DNA of 64,000 nucleotides, taken from Chionis minor. Its lineage: Eukaryota > Chordata > Aves > Charadriiformes > Chionididae. Of the stretch, positions 53,376 to 64,000 are shown piece by piece. Made by a program: the position numbers and the translations under genes. The notes beneath the pieces were generated by a model. The model had not been told where the DNA came from and ran no database searches. It was given only the letters and a program-made list of their open reading frames with translations. Within the stretch, counting starts at the first letter, position 1. The number at the start of each line of letters is the position of its first letter. The DNA is taken from assembly GCA_013398295.1 (NCBI GenBank), contig VZSF01008482.1, forward strand, positions 1 to 64,000, in the 5' to 3' direction.

Positions 53376-54119
53376 ACCCCGGAAGAAACGGATCCTTTCT
53401 GCATGGTTTTTGCTTTAATTCTGTATTTTCGGCAGGCCTGATTTACTTTAAGAGACAAATTCTAAACTCAAATTCTCAGTCTGAAGAATCCTGCTCTCAG
53501 TCTGGATGGCAAGATGCAGGTTGATATAAATAGGCCTGTGATGTCCAGCTCCTGATGTTGGGTTCAGGCACTGGTGAGAGTCTGTTTTTTCAGAAGTGCT
53601 GGTCTGGACTGGATCCCACAGCAGCTTTTCATCCCCTCATCAGCCCAGTGAGACTCGCCGGCGGAGCAAGCACTGGCCCAAAGGCCCCTGCACCCGCAGT
53701 GGGGTGAGGAGGTGGTCGGTGCTGATTAGAAGCAGAAGGAGAGACCCCACCAAGCTCCTCTTTGTAGTCTGCACCTCTGCAGGGAAGCCAGGGCAGCACC
53801 ATTGCTCTTCCAAATGCTGTGGGAGGAGGGGAGGCTGGCAGGGGTGCACGAAGAGAATTTGCAATGTGTTCACTCTTTGGTTTCAAAGGGACAGAGTGCG
53901 ATAACCTCCATCAACTGCTGATGGGAGGAAGCTCATTTAAGCCCTCGGGTTTCTCCAACCCTGTATCCCACGTGCTACCAACAGCTCCCAAGGAAAGCTG
54001 GAGAAAAGCACAAGGAATGGGGCGTGCAGACAATAGTCCTTCTCCTGGTTTATGTACATCTCTCGGCTCACAGCGGCTCAGAGCCAAGACAGACGTTGCT
54101 CCAGAACACTGTTTAATGG

Positions 54120-54773
54120 TGTTATGGCTTGAGAAAACCCATAGCAATTTACTGTCATTTAGATAATTATTCTCTCACCCGATGACCCCTCCCCACCCAG
54201 GAAGGGGAATCGGTAAGAAAACAAGGAAACCTGGGGGTTGAAAGATAAACAGATTTAATAGGATAGAACTAGATAATTAACAGTACTAACATCAAAGAAC
54301 CCATATTGATCCCAATATCCATATACACTGTACAAGGATTATACTCAGCCAACTATATCCGTAGGAAGCCATGCACTCCCAGCAGCAGACAGTAAATGTC
54401 GGACGCTCTACAGCTTCAGGAGGAAGGGAAGGCCTCAGGGATCCAGCACCAGGGCAAGAAGTCCTCTGGATCACCTTCATCAAGGGAGAGCCATCAAGGG
54501 AGAGCAAACTTTGCAGCAAACTTTTTAATTTCTATTGAATGTGACATTCATGGTAGGAAATAATCCCGTTGGCCAGCTTGGGTCAAGTGCCTGGGTCTCG
54601 CTCCTCATCCCTGCACCTGGCCAGCTCAAAAACACTGAGACCTTGAAACCCACACACTGTAACTGGCTATAAAGTAAATATTTTCACAAATTCAAATACT
54701 AGAGTCTTCCAAAAAATACAGTTTTCCGAAGCATTAGAAAAGAAATTAGTCCTGTGTCACTCAAACCAGGACA
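54120..54773 (-). mobile_element. solo LTR of an avian ERVL-like endogenous retrovirus
   Basis: Read on the minus strand, the element begins TGTCCTGGTTTGAG at 54773 and ends in ...CCATAACA at 54120, so it has TG...CA ends with imperfect terminal inverted repeats (TGTCCTGG against TGTTATGG). It carries a TATA-like stretch near 54310-54325, a variant poly(A) signal ATTAAA (minus strand, 54254-54259), then a C-rich U5-like part with the spaced CCCC/GGGG pattern typical of avian ERVL LTRs. The flanks AATGG (54115-54119) and AACGG (54774-54778) look like a 5-bp target duplication with one change. There is no primer-binding site, internal region or second LTR nearby, so it is a recombined solo LTR and encodes no protein. 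Confidence 0.75.
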
Positions 54774-55734
54774 AACGGTCATTGATACAGCCAACATGCC
54801 TGATTTCTCCTGTTTTCCCCACTTTTTCAAATCGGTTTACACTTTCAGGCTCTGCAACATCCTGGACCCACAATCCCGTCAAGCTATTTAACGTGCCAGA
54901 CACACTGGAAGCTCTTCACAGCATCAGGAGACACAAAGCAGAGGGTAACAGATCCTGCTGCTCCAGGCCAGCAGGTGCCCAGCAGGTCAGTTAAAAGGGA
55001 ATGTTCGCTGTCGTCAAGGATCATAAAGCTGTAGCTGTGGGAACAGTGATCGGGGACAAGCGTTGATTCTTGTGGGGGAATATTTAAGCTCCTCAAGGTC
55101 ATGTCTGGCTGAACTCCCTTATATTTGAAATTGGCTCCACATCAGTATTTTTGCCTGCAAACATGGTCCAAGGTGCTTGTGGCCCAAAGCCTTCCAGTGG
55201 AAGCATTCGTGCTACCACAGTCTGGCTAACATGATTAACCAGGGAGCTCGGGCTTGCCTTGCCACTGCTTCCAGGCTTCCACTGGAATGTGACCAGGGCT
55301 GGCCAGTCCCACATGCCTGGAGAACCCCTCCACCAGTGCTGGGAGAGCTTGGGGCAGCTCCCAGCCCCGCAGCTGGCACAGCTGGATTAGGAGCAGCACA
55401 TGCCCCTTCGCCCCAGGCTCAGCCTGGCCCCAAGTTTTATTTCCTGGGCGGCGCAGATGTTTGTCCCTTGCCAGCAGGTGCCAGGCTTGTGAATGGGTTG
55501 TACAAGGTATATGATCTGGCACCGGACCCAGTAAACCTCTGTTTGTTCCTCGGCCATTCATCATGCCGCAAAAGGCTTTGCTTGTTTTTGCCGTCCCAAC
55601 TTGGCACCGGGCAGCTGTCTCTATTGATTTAGCTACAGTGGGCAGAGGACGCTCACCTACAACTCCTGCTGGGAGCCAGAAGAGCAGACACACGTCAGGA
55701 TTCAAGAGGGGGAAATTGCAGCGTAACGTGAAGA

Positions 55735-55890
55735 GCATCACCAGGTCCTGGCAGGCTCCAGCCTGCAGATCTGCTGACAGACGGGTGTCCTAGAGCTGCA
55801 CGGTCTGGAGGAGGCACCTGGAGATGGTCCCTGCTGCAAACAGCTCTGCTGTGGCAGGACACTGCTCGCTGTCCACAGGGACGTGACAGG
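55735..55890 (+). repeat. 156-bp direct duplication, copy B
   Basis: Near-identical partner of 52793-52948 (three differences seen). It lies outside the proposed PIRT transcript, beyond the solo LTR at 54120-54773. The high identity suggests a recent local duplication or gene-conversion tract, or two members of an unrecognised interspersed repeat family. Confidence 0.9.
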
Positions 55891-58341
55891 AGGACTCGAT
55901 GCACCAAACAGCCCAGAGGGAGGGAGCAGGGGTTCTGCTCTCCGTGTCTCATGACCAAGAATAAGGAGACAGTCAGCGAAATGTTAATAAGAAGTCACTG
56001 AGACCAAGAAAGAATCTAATGGGATTCCAGACTGGTCATTTATGACAAGAATATTAGGTTTAATTAAAGCAGAAATTTCCCAAGGGACTTTCATCTTGCT
56101 GCTCTGGTCTCCCACATGTTATTTTGTGCCTGCTGGTAGAAAGGGGAGAAGGTGCATTAGAAGATTTTTGGGATGGATGATGGCGTGGCATCCAGGGGGG
56201 CTCACTTGGGAGGAGGAAGAGGGGGGCTGGAGCTGCAGGTTGGTTTGGGTGCTGGCCACGTGTTCTGGGTTGCTCAGTGTACACCTCTGCTGAGGTGCGA
56301 GGAGCTCATGGGTGGCACGGGAAAGTGCCTGGGAAGAGGATGGAGCCTGCCTGGGTGAGGGTAAAAGCAACAGCCCAGGGATCAGCAAAGCTTGCTGAGA
56401 GGAGAAGGGGGGGTTTATGAGGTGGATCTTACCATTTGCTGCCCAGATCTATAGGGGGACAGTGAGGTAAAGGGAGAGAAATATTAATTGAAGGGAATGT
56501 TAGATTAACAGCTCGAAGCTCAACGTGCGGATGGAAGTCCAATGACAGAGTGGGAATTCTCCACGTTGTTGCACAGGGTATAAATGCCTGATTACTGCTG
56601 GCAAGTTGGGTGGACTTTGCATTTCTGCATGCAATGCAGGGAGCTTCCAGCACTGGGCAGTCACTCATCCGAAGTGAGAGAGGCTGAGCTGGAGCAGCTT
56701 AGGGAAACAGAGATGCCGGGTGTCCTGGAGGCTGTTCACAAGGGTTTCATTAGGAGCCGGCATAAAATGCCTGCCCTGCTGTGGCCCAGCAAAAGCCCCC
56801 AGGGCTGCTGAAAAGTGAAATCCTGCCTCCATGCTGTGGGACCAGTGAACGACTACGTCCTGCTGATATGGGAGGCTGCAGAGGCAGAGGGTATCCATGG
56901 GTTCAAAATGGGTTTATGGACATCAGATCAAAAAAGAGACAGCAGAAGCAAGAGAGGGATGTGTCCTCTAAATCCTGTAACATAACAGGGGTGAATGCTG
57001 GAGAAGTCCATGGGGAGCAGGCTGGGCTGGTGTGCTGGCTCCTCCTGCCACTCCCGGAGAGAGCACTGAGCTAGAGGAACTTTGACCTGACCACAGGGCA
57101 CTTTGTGTCTTTGGGTCTTTCTCATGCACCAGCAAATCACTGTTTGACGGCTCCCCGATATTCCTCTCCACTCCCACTGAAGCCTGTTTGAATCCTGGTG
57201 TGATGCTTTGGATCAAACTGAAGAAAAATATGTTTTAAGAAAATATCATGTTATCCAGTAAATATAATTACACCCAGCTCTTACTAAAGCAAGCTGCCAG
57301 CTTCCCCTGTTCTATAAAAAGAACAGGAAATCCATTACAAAATTCATTATCTCCGCAGAGCAGTTCAAAGAGGAAATGTTTCTCCCGCATCTCAAAGGTC
57401 AGCCCCCCCCCAGCAAACCTGCCCAGCAGGCTCAGCTGCAGGATTCCGCCTGCTGCAGGGCGCCTGCAACAGCTCCTTCATTCCTGGGCCTTAACAGAAG
57501 TTAAACCTGCCCGAAGACACCGCACACCTGTGTTGTGTACCTCCCTCTGAGGATGCTAAATTGTGCTTTATCCCACCTCGCGTTAGCTGGTATAATCCAC
57601 AAATTTCTGAATATGCTGCTGGGAATTGCACTAACACCAACCCCTCTCCTCTGGGGTATAAATGGTTTAACTGGGAGGAAGCAGGTGACCACCGGTGTCC
57701 TTAAGCGCAGATATATTCCCCTGAGCGCTCCCACCACTCCTTCCTGGAAACACAGCCGAGGGTGCGGGGGGCCATGGGGGCTGATATCCTGAGTCTCCGC
57801 TGGGCTGTCAGCTTCAAGACTGTCTCCGGATATTAGCCATGCACCCTGAAGTGCTTCCTTGCACCCTGAGGCGCAGATGGCATCCCACCGGGATGAGCTG
57901 CAGTCACCCAGCCCTCACTCAAAGCCAGCAGCAGCCCTTCCCTGTCCTTAATGAGCAGTGATGAGAGTAGTGATTTGCAGAGGACTCTCAGTGCTAGCAG
58001 TGACTTTGAAACCCTACCAAAAAAACCCAACCCAGTCCTTCCTATTTTCACACTAGCTGTTAGGCATCCAGAAACGACCCAACCAGCTCAGACTTGCAGG
58101 GCGGCAGCGCAGGGAAGGGCGCAGGAGAGCTGCCAACGCGCCCCCGCGTTGCCCCTTAACCTTGCCAAGGGGTGTGAGGGGATGCGGAGTGGGGCTTTTG
58201 CCCGAGCAGTGTCAGAGACCACAAATCTGGTTATTTCTCACTCAGACTCGGCACTGCTGTGACCTGGGCGTTTCCAGGGAAGGAATCGCCTCCGGCTGTG
58301 CAGCTGCTCAGAGCTGCTGGGGCGTGCATGTGTCTGTCTGT

Positions 58342-58344
<3 letters not shown>

Positions 58345-58382
<38 letters not shown>
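58345..58382 (+). repeat. TG dinucleotide microsatellite (19 units)
   Basis: Nineteen perfect TG units preceded by a TCTG/TGTC-rich stretch. A pyrimidine tract with two long T runs follows at 58410-58445. Confidence 0.97.
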
Positions 58383-58384
<2 letters not shown>

Positions 58385-59870
58385 GCAGCAACAAAAGTAG
58401 TTGTGGTTTTTCTCCCTTTTTTTTTTCCTTTTTTTTTTCTTTTCTCAACCGGAATATCAGGTTGCAACAGAAGTCAGCATCAAAAAGGAAACTGTTTATT
58501 TCCAATACTTTGAGCCGGGGTATTTAAAGCCCTGCTCCTTGGCATGCAGCAGTGGCAGGGATGGGAAAACTCCTGTTCCCTGTGTTAGGGGGTTCGCTGC
58601 ATCCAGCCAATGTGAACACTGAAGGTTTAGGGGCTTCAGAGACGTCGATCTCCTTCACAGCCTCACCTGTCAGCCTCCCTGGGAAGGAAAAAACATGAAT
58701 CCAGCCTGCTCCCAAAAACCGCTCCCAAAACTGCAGCCTGGTTTTAACCCAGCCTGAACCCCTGAGCTACTGGGGGGTGTGGGGTGTGTGTGTGCATCCC
58801 AAGCCACCGGTGAGAAGCTGCTGAAAATGTCCCCCCCGCCTCAGTTTTCTTGTTTTTGAGACCTGCTCGGGCCTTGCTAGGGGTTACAAAACTTTCCATC
58901 CCTTTCCGTGCTGGAGCACCCTGGGAGTGCAGGAGAAGAGGCTGGGGGGACCAGGGCTGGCATGGGGCTCAGGTCCCCGCCATGGGCTGGGGTGGCCGCA
59001 GTCTGAAGCTGCTCTGGCAAGGGCAGCCGGGGCAACCACGCTCCAGGTGACTGTGTGTTGGTGCAGGGGTGTTGGTTAACCCTATGGTTAACCCCTGCAG
59101 GGACCACCAGCCTGGCCAGCGAGCACTTCCCCGGATAGTCACTTAATTAGGAGCTTCCTTTGAGGACTCGTGAGCCTCACAGTTTAAACTGTCTCATTTT
59201 AAACTCCATCCCTGGCTTGCTGGACCCTGGACCCTCTGTGGTCCAGCGACGGCCTTCCCAGCATATGCCAGTCTGCAGCTGCAGGGCTCTGCCAAAGCCG
59301 GTGGAGAAATTTGTCTCCTCCATCTCCCTCTTGTCCTGCAGCAAGGGGGTGCCGCGCCGAAGGCACCCAAGGTTTTGTCTCCTCCAGACTGACGGGCAAT
59401 GATGTGCTGGTGCGTCACTCCTGGCGATGGCTGGGAAGGAGTAGAGCCCTGGAGAGGGTCTGTGGGAAGAGGTGCCCTCTGCCCATTTCCCTGCCCAGCC
59501 TCGCACCTGCACATCCCTCTGTAGCTGAGACGTGGGCCACCAGTGCCTGTGCCTCCCACAGCACCCACGGGAGGGACCTCCTCATGATGCTGCACCACCA
59601 ACAGGACCTCCTGGGCAACTCTCACAGATAGCCATGCATGTTAGGTTTTATAACTGTTGATCCTTGACCAGTCCTTGTGGGGTCCTGTTCGCAGCACTTC
59701 TCCCCACATTCAGGGCCTGGAAAGACCTGCTCATTTCTAAAGCAAAATCCTTGGGATCATTCCTCAGACTGGCAGATTCAGCTGTCATCTGACAAGGATG
59801 CACGTGTCATGAAGGACTGGAATTGCTGAGGGGGGAGGGTTAATATTAAACTATTTTCTGAAGAAAGCCT

Positions 59871-60148
59871 GATGTAGGACAAGAGGAAACGGCCTCAAGT
59901 TACACCAGGGGAGGTTTAGGGTGGATATTGGGAACAATTTCTTCACCGAAAGGTTCATCAAGCAGTGGCAGAGGCTGCCCAGGTAGTGGTGGAATCGCCG
60001 TCCCTGGAGGTGTTTCCCAGCCGGGCAGACGCGGTGCTGCGGGACACGGGTTAGGGGCGGGCTGGGCAGTGCTGGGGCGATGGTTGGAATCAGTGATCTT
60101 AAAGGTCTCTTCCAACCTCAGTGATTCCGTGATTCTGTGATTCTGTGG
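59871..60148 (+). mobile_element. CR1 LINE 3' end, plus strand
   Basis: A short, severely 5'-truncated copy. It starts in the conserved GACAAGAGGAAACGGCCTCA block, passes the GGCAGAGGCTGCCCAGG and CCCTGGAGGTGTTTCCCAG blocks, and ends with GATCTTAAAGGTCTCTTCCA, CAACCTCAGTGATT and three ATTCYGTG units. It is well preserved compared with the 10-15 kb copies, so relatively young. It has extra GC-rich changes in the middle. Confidence 0.93.
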
Positions 60149-63100
60149 TGCTCCGTACTGCTCAGAGAGGGCCTCAATCAGTGCGAGTGGCTGCGGGTAG
60201 GCAGAGGTGGGACAGCAGCGTAGTCTGTCAAGAGGAGAGCTGTTGGGGGAAGCTGTGTCATACTATCCTCTGTCTACCTACCGATCCATATACCTCCCCA
60301 CACAGATAAAAACTGATTTTAATCCCTGAACAGTTGAGGCAGACTGATGCTGACGGGTGCTGTGTGGTTTCAGCCCATGCCAGCCAGCCCCGGAGGCATG
60401 AACCGCAGTTTGGCTCATGCTGGAGTAGAGAAAGGGACTTTCCCCTCCTCTGCTCTTTCCTTCTCTTATTCTGGGCAAAGCCCTTGGAGGACATCTCAGC
60501 CAGGCTTGGCACCTGCCCACACTGTGTCTCCTCTCCATGAAAGGAATTATTTCATTGGAAAGTGTTTTCATGTCCTTTGTCCTGGCAGAGAATTAAGCTG
60601 AGCACAGGTAAAGGAAGGGCAAACTGCTTGCAGAGCCGAAAGTAGCTCAGAAAGTCCCAGCTGGATGCAGGCAATGAAAACGGTGATCCAAGCCCCCAGG
60701 ACTATCACTGGCCAAGGAGCAAAACAAGGAGGAAGGGAGGGAGGGAGATGGGAGCTTGAGTCTTCCACACATGGGTACGTGCTGGAAGCATTAAGCTGGG
60801 GGATTAAGGGAAGACACAGCTCCGGAGTATGTCCTGCCTGATCTGGGATACAGGAGGGGCCAAAGGACTCAGAAAGGCATCCCACATGTCTGTGTATGTG
60901 TGTCCCCATGGGATGGTTGGTATTTTGGGGACAGGGTCTCCAGGGAAAGCACCTGGGGGGAAGCTCTTTGTGATTGTGGGCTCTTGATGTGTGGCTGAGA
61001 TTGAAGGAGGCCAACAGCTCCAGAGCTGCTCTGGCACATCACAGGCATCGCTTCAGACAGCAGACTGGGCTCCCTGCATGCTTCTACAGACTCCAAGCAC
61101 AGCAGGAGCCATAAATCCTGAGTGGTGCATAATCGACAGCTTCCTCTGCTCTGCTGGGAAGATGAGGGATTAGTGCTGAGCTGGGCCCTCCAGGTAAATG
61201 AGCAGCAGGTCACCGGGCTCGCCCTGTGAAAGGCACTGGGTGTGCGTGGCACTGCCTCTGCTACAGTGAGACTCCGGGCCACCTCAGCCTGAAGGACCAA
61301 AGCACTGAACCAGTGGTGAACCCTGATGGTTCCCAGTTGAAATCCTTGCTGGGAAAAGCTGCAGCCTCTGCTCAGTGCTGGTAACTGGCTCTGGCTTTCC
61401 CTAGTGCTTACAGCCATCATTTCATGCAGAGGTTCCCCCCCTGCTCAGTGTAGAGAGAGGGTGGAAGGTCTGTTTTTTTCTGGCTACTGTGAGTGCTCCC
61501 CCAGCCCCAACTGCAGGGTTTGGGGGTGTGGGGTGTCAAATACGGGGCCTGGTCAGCACCCCGCCTGTCCCAATGCCTAGACCAGCCCTCAGCATCCCTT
61601 GTTGGGCTGGTGTGCCTGTTGATTATGCCAAATTTTGCACAGTGCTTGGGGATGGGAGAAGCCAGCAACCTTCCTTCCAGCTCTGCTTGCCTTCCACCCC
61701 CTAATGCAGCCTCAACCCAGGTCCTTGAACTCCAGCATAGGGAAGGGGTGACTGGAAATTGCAGGCATAACCAGCACTGCCAGCGTATTCCTTTAGCTGT
61801 ATCGACCTCAGCTCGACAAGTCTGTCCGTTGGTTGCTCATTCCAGGGAAGGAGCTGCTGCCCAAAGCAAGCAGCGCTGTGCACAGCTGATTCCATCAGCT
61901 CTGGGGAGGAGCGGGCAGATAAGCTGTCCCTGGGGCGCTGCTGCTGGGAGCACGGTACGGGTGCGAGTCTAAGCCAGCTCTCGCCTGCTAAGTCTGTTGC
62001 AACGGTTTTACAGTGGTGCCTGCCAGCACCGGTGGATGCTGCCGTGCAGGTCAGACGCCAGCACTGCCGCTCCCCCACTCCTGTCGACAGGAGCATCTCC
62101 GGCTGCTGGCCCCTCCTGGGGAGCATCTGCAGATCTTGCAGAAAAGCTTTCAACAGCCATGTACCACCAAAGCCATGTGCCTGACAGAGCTTGATGACGT
62201 TCACAGCACAGAGTCGCGGAGGGGGTGCTGGGTGCCCCCTGCACTGTGGTCTGGGTGGGCTGAGCTCCCCCTGCCAGGGATGTGAAGGGCCCTGTGAAAC
62301 GCAGGAGTTTCCTTCAGCAGAGGGGACCATGTGCTGACCTGCCACATGCCGGGATGCTTTGAAGTGTTTTCTGTGGGATGCTTCCCAGAGGATCAGCATC
62401 ACCAGCCAGGGCTCAGCAAGGGAGGAGCACTGGGGGAAGAAGCCTTTCCTAAATCAGCGCAATTCCTGTCCAGCCATGTCTGAGTTCCTTTCCCAGACGC
62501 ATGAAGGGGTACAATCACTCAGTGTCTATCAATCAGTGTCTTTCAGGGAACTGGGGGGAAAGGGCTTGGTGTTTTTACCATTCCTCCCCAGGGAGATGTC
62601 CTGAGAGTACAATATAAATTACTCTGAGCTTTCATTCGGTCAAAGAATCTCTTCCTACCCTCGTACTTGGGAGGAGAGCACTTGGAGAGCAGCTTTGCTC
62701 CCGCAGCCATGAGTTCCACAGCTGAGACCCAGTGCCAAGATGCTCCAGCCCTGCGTGGAGCTGCTGGCCCTTGAAGGAAAACAGTCCCCTGTGCCACAGA
62801 AGGGGGTTTGTACACCCCTGCCAAAGCTAAGCTCGTCTGCAGCCCCTGCATTTACAGCAGCATGAGCTGCTCACCACCACAGGCATAGCCGGCACTGAGC
62901 TGTGGAGCGGCAGCCAGAGATCACCACGCATGAATCTTCCCTGGGCTACTCAGTCCAGCAGCACTGTGCTGCCCATCCGTTTTCTCCTCATCCTCAGGCA
63001 GATATTTCACAAAAGCTCAGCCCATGCTACATGGACTTACCTGGGTTTCACTACAGGAGAAAATTTCTGAAGGCTCCTTCTTGGGTTTGTCCACACATCC

Positions 63101-64000
63101 TACAGTTAAATAAATATTGACTGTACCCTGCTAGCCAAAGATTTTGTCAGACCACTTCCATTCGCCGGCTTGAATTCTTGCTGCTCCCAACTAATATGTA
63201 ACTCAGGGAAGCAGCGTTCATTGTTCCCTGTGAAGAACTGGTTCGCTCTTGCCACATAGTTCTGCAAACCTGTTCCGGGCCAGCTCCAGGAACAAGTATT
63301 TTCCACTGACATCATCTTTCCAGCTATGGCAGAACTGGGATAGAAGAAGGCAGAAGAGGTAGGCAGAGTTTTCTGCTCTTTTTAAAGTATCTTAGAGCAA
63401 AAGGTAGCTGCAGTTTTTTGAGCCGTTAATTGGAGGTGAATGAAATTCTGGACACCTTTGGGTTCCTTTCCAGCTGAGCGAGCAACTTGGTTTAGTGTGT
63501 CGCATTTCCTTTCATGTTATCATGGGCAAATTGCTGCTCTCATGCACTTCTTGGCAGGGCTCAGCATCACTGAAATGCATCCAGATGAAAACCCTGCCTC
63601 CTACAGCGCGAATCCAAGCTGGGCTGCACCCTTTGGCTCATGAAAGCCGGAGGCTGCAGTGGAAGGAAGCCTGAAGGAAGCCTTGCCTGCAGTGGTAAAA
63701 TACTGCCTCAGCACCAGAGCTCTTCTGGAGGGGCACCAGAGGCATGGGACAGGCCATCTCACCACACAGTGTCTCCTCCAGAGGGACAAGAGATGCCACA
63801 GCTATTCCACCCTCTGGAGCGGGGTCAACAATTCCCAGTTTCTGCATTGCAACAACCTCCATGAGTTTTCTTGCACTCTCTTTTATTCCTGGGCTGCCTC
63901 AGGCATGGGATGCAGCCCAGGAGAAGCCTTCTTCATCTGGTCTGGTGAGATCAAGGTGGCACAAGTCTCTTACAGTGTGGGGCTGGACAGGCCTGGATTG

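Larger units (their letters stand above)
55891..64000. other. no gene recognised downstream of PIRT
   Basis: Mixed, fairly GC-rich non-coding sequence apart from the TG repeat and the plus-strand CR1. TMEM220 would be expected on this side from the mammalian gene order, but I saw no exon of it. Confidence 0.55.

Noticed and set aside
55235..55741. 168-codon minus-strand open frame
   Set aside because: Runs into copy B of the duplicated segment and has no recognisable domain.
63106..63330. Minus-strand stretch with protein-like short frames
   Set aside because: Two competing frames look plausible, but neither matches a known family or shows splice sites. Too weak to list as a gene.
52266..64000. 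Exons of TMEM220, expected to the right
   Set aside because: No recognisable membrane-segment exon was seen, though short exons could be missed by eye.

Overview
The window looks like nuclear DNA from a bird. Evidence: fragments of the CR1 LINE in both orientations, with the typical avian 3' end (a run ending in ATTCTRTG-like octamers and a conserved CCAACC/GATGATCT block); an avian ERVL-like solo LTR; microsatellites; and very low gene density. There is no bacterial-style gene packing. Nearly all open frames over 60 codons look like chance frames, helped by GC-rich DNA in the right half.

Only one protein-coding gene can be named with confidence: PIRT (phosphoinositide-interacting regulator of TRP channels), + strand, with its whole coding sequence in one exon at 51867-52265. 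In mammals PIRT lies between TMEM220 and SHISA6 in the MYH cluster/DNAH9 region. By that order the left ~50 kb would face SHISA6 and the right end would approach TMEM220, but I found no exon of either.

Layout. 1-20.8 kb: AT-leaning, gene-free, with old CR1 pieces at 10.2-10.8, 13.4-13.7 and 14.6-15.5 kb. 20.86-22.5 kb: the best-preserved CR1, minus strand, with a long reverse transcriptase frame and a broken catalytic motif A. 22.5-37 kb: gene-free, with a second, frameshifted CR1 (28.7-29.4 kb), several AT-rich blocks that look like conserved non-coding elements, and a TTCCC microsatellite. 37-51.8 kb: clearly more GC- and CpG-rich, with a short exon-like window near 39.85 kb, a TATCC microsatellite (41.7 kb), an LTR-like promoter/polyadenylation arrangement (42.4-42.8 kb), a 15-bp minisatellite (43.05-43.2 kb) and a diverged 87-bp repeat pair (45.1 and 47.1 kb). 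51.8-64 kb: PIRT, a likely poly(A) signal at 53350, a 156-bp near-identical duplication (52.8 and 55.7 kb), the solo LTR (54.12-54.77 kb), a TG microsatellite (58.3 kb) and a plus-strand CR1 tail (59.9-60.1 kb).

I did not find a new multi-gene system. The items most worth a second look are the 156-bp duplication beside PIRT, the exon-like window at 39.85 kb, the minisatellite next to an LTR-like promoter, and the candidate conserved non-coding blocks. Edges of diverged repeats are approximate because no alignment could be run.
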